NCBI GenBank assembly: GCA_009787745.1
Contig: WQST01000124.1
Location: 1 to 7,134 of the forward strand
DNA: 7,134 nucleotides
Direction: 5' to 3'
From: Lachnospiraceae bacterium
GTDB lineage: Bacteria > Bacillota > Clostridia > Lachnospirales > Lachnospiraceae
Positions 6,874-7,134 of this stretch are shown here, in pieces. The notes below the pieces were generated by a model. It was not told the DNA's origin. It was given only the letters and a program-made list of their open reading frames with translations, and made no database searches. The position numbers were made by a program, and so were the translations under genes. How positions within the stretch are numbered: the stretch's first letter is position 1; every line of letters begins with the position of its first letter.

Positions 6874-7134
6874 CTAAAAACGATAATGGGCAAACGCTCT
6901 GTTTGCTTCCGCCATCTTGTGCATATCTTCTTTACGCTTAACAGCGGCGCCGGTATTATTGAAAGCATCCATGATTTCATTAGCTAAACGATCTTCCATC
7001 GTTTTTTCTCCGCGCTTTCGGGAAAACATGGTCAACCATCTGAGCGCTAATGCTTGGCGCCTGTCAGTACGAACCTCAATCGGTACCTGATAGGTAGCGC
7101 CGCCAATACGGCGGGCTTTTACTTCGAGCATCGG
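6874..7134 (-). CDS. rpsG: 30S ribosomal protein S7, C-terminal 87 residues (5' end outside window)
   Basis: The frame reads in from the right edge for 87 codons and stops at TAG (6876-6874), so about half of the usual 156-residue protein is present. The visible part matches the conserved S7 C-terminus: P-M-L-E-V-K-A-R-R-I-G-G near the edge, then TYQVPIEVR, the RKRGEKTM segment, RLANEI and the ending MAEANRAFAHYRF. S7 nucleates assembly of the 30S head by binding the 3' major domain of 16S rRNA and lies at the tRNA exit site. The start codon and any S7 autoregulatory site in the rpsL-rpsG gap are outside the window. The ATG visible at 7131 is internal, since the preceding codon (Pro) is part of the conserved sequence. 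Confidence 0.97.
   Translation of the reverse strand, partial: PMLEVKARRIGGATYQVPIEVRTDRRQALALRWLTMFSRKRGEKTMEDRLANEIMDAFNNTGAAVKRKEDMHKMAEANRAFAHYRF

Overview
The window reads almost entirely on the minus strand. It joins the end of a classical str (ribosomal protein/translation factor) operon to a small regulated accessory module. From right to left, which is the direction of transcription, it holds the 3' part of rpsG (ribosomal protein S7), a complete fusA (EF-G), a complete tuf (EF-Tu), a strong intrinsic terminator, a gene for an unrecognised six-helix membrane protein, a LacI/GalR-family repressor gene, and the first 439 codons of a large cytoplasmic protein that runs off the left edge.

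The organism is most likely a member of the Bacillota, probably Clostridia and perhaps close to Lachnospiraceae. This is an inference from remembered EF-G, EF-Tu and S7 sequence style (for example the FCAKGGVEPQSE stretch in EF-G), AT-rich intergenic DNA, AAGGAGG-type ribosome binding sites and sigma-A type promoters. A tree of EF-G or EF-Tu would settle it.

Translation part (3326-7134): rpsG, fusA and tuf lie in the usual str order. fusA starts with TTG behind a perfect Shine-Dalgarno. tuf has its own near-consensus promoter (TTGAAA-17-TATAAT) in the fusA-tuf gap, so it can be transcribed beyond operon read-through. The block ends in a hairpin plus T-run just after tuf.

Accessory part (1-3185): the membrane protein and the LacI-type repressor are 48 bases apart, and the gap carries copies of an ACGTGAA motif. 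Directly after the repressor gene lies a textbook promoter (TTGACA-17-TATACT) whose -35 box overlaps the repressor stop codon. A LacI/GalR operator core (CAAGCGGTTG) sits just downstream of the -10 box. The simplest model is that the repressor controls the left-edge gene by blocking initiation. That gene has no assigned function; its layout suggests, weakly, a carbohydrate-active protein with an alpha/beta barrel followed by a beta domain.

I found no CRISPR array, tRNA, rRNA, transposase or attachment site. No gene-free stretch exceeds 300 bases; the longest is the 266-base gap at 3123-3388. The best candidate for something undescribed is the repressor, operator and left-edge gene as a unit; the str genes are ordinary.
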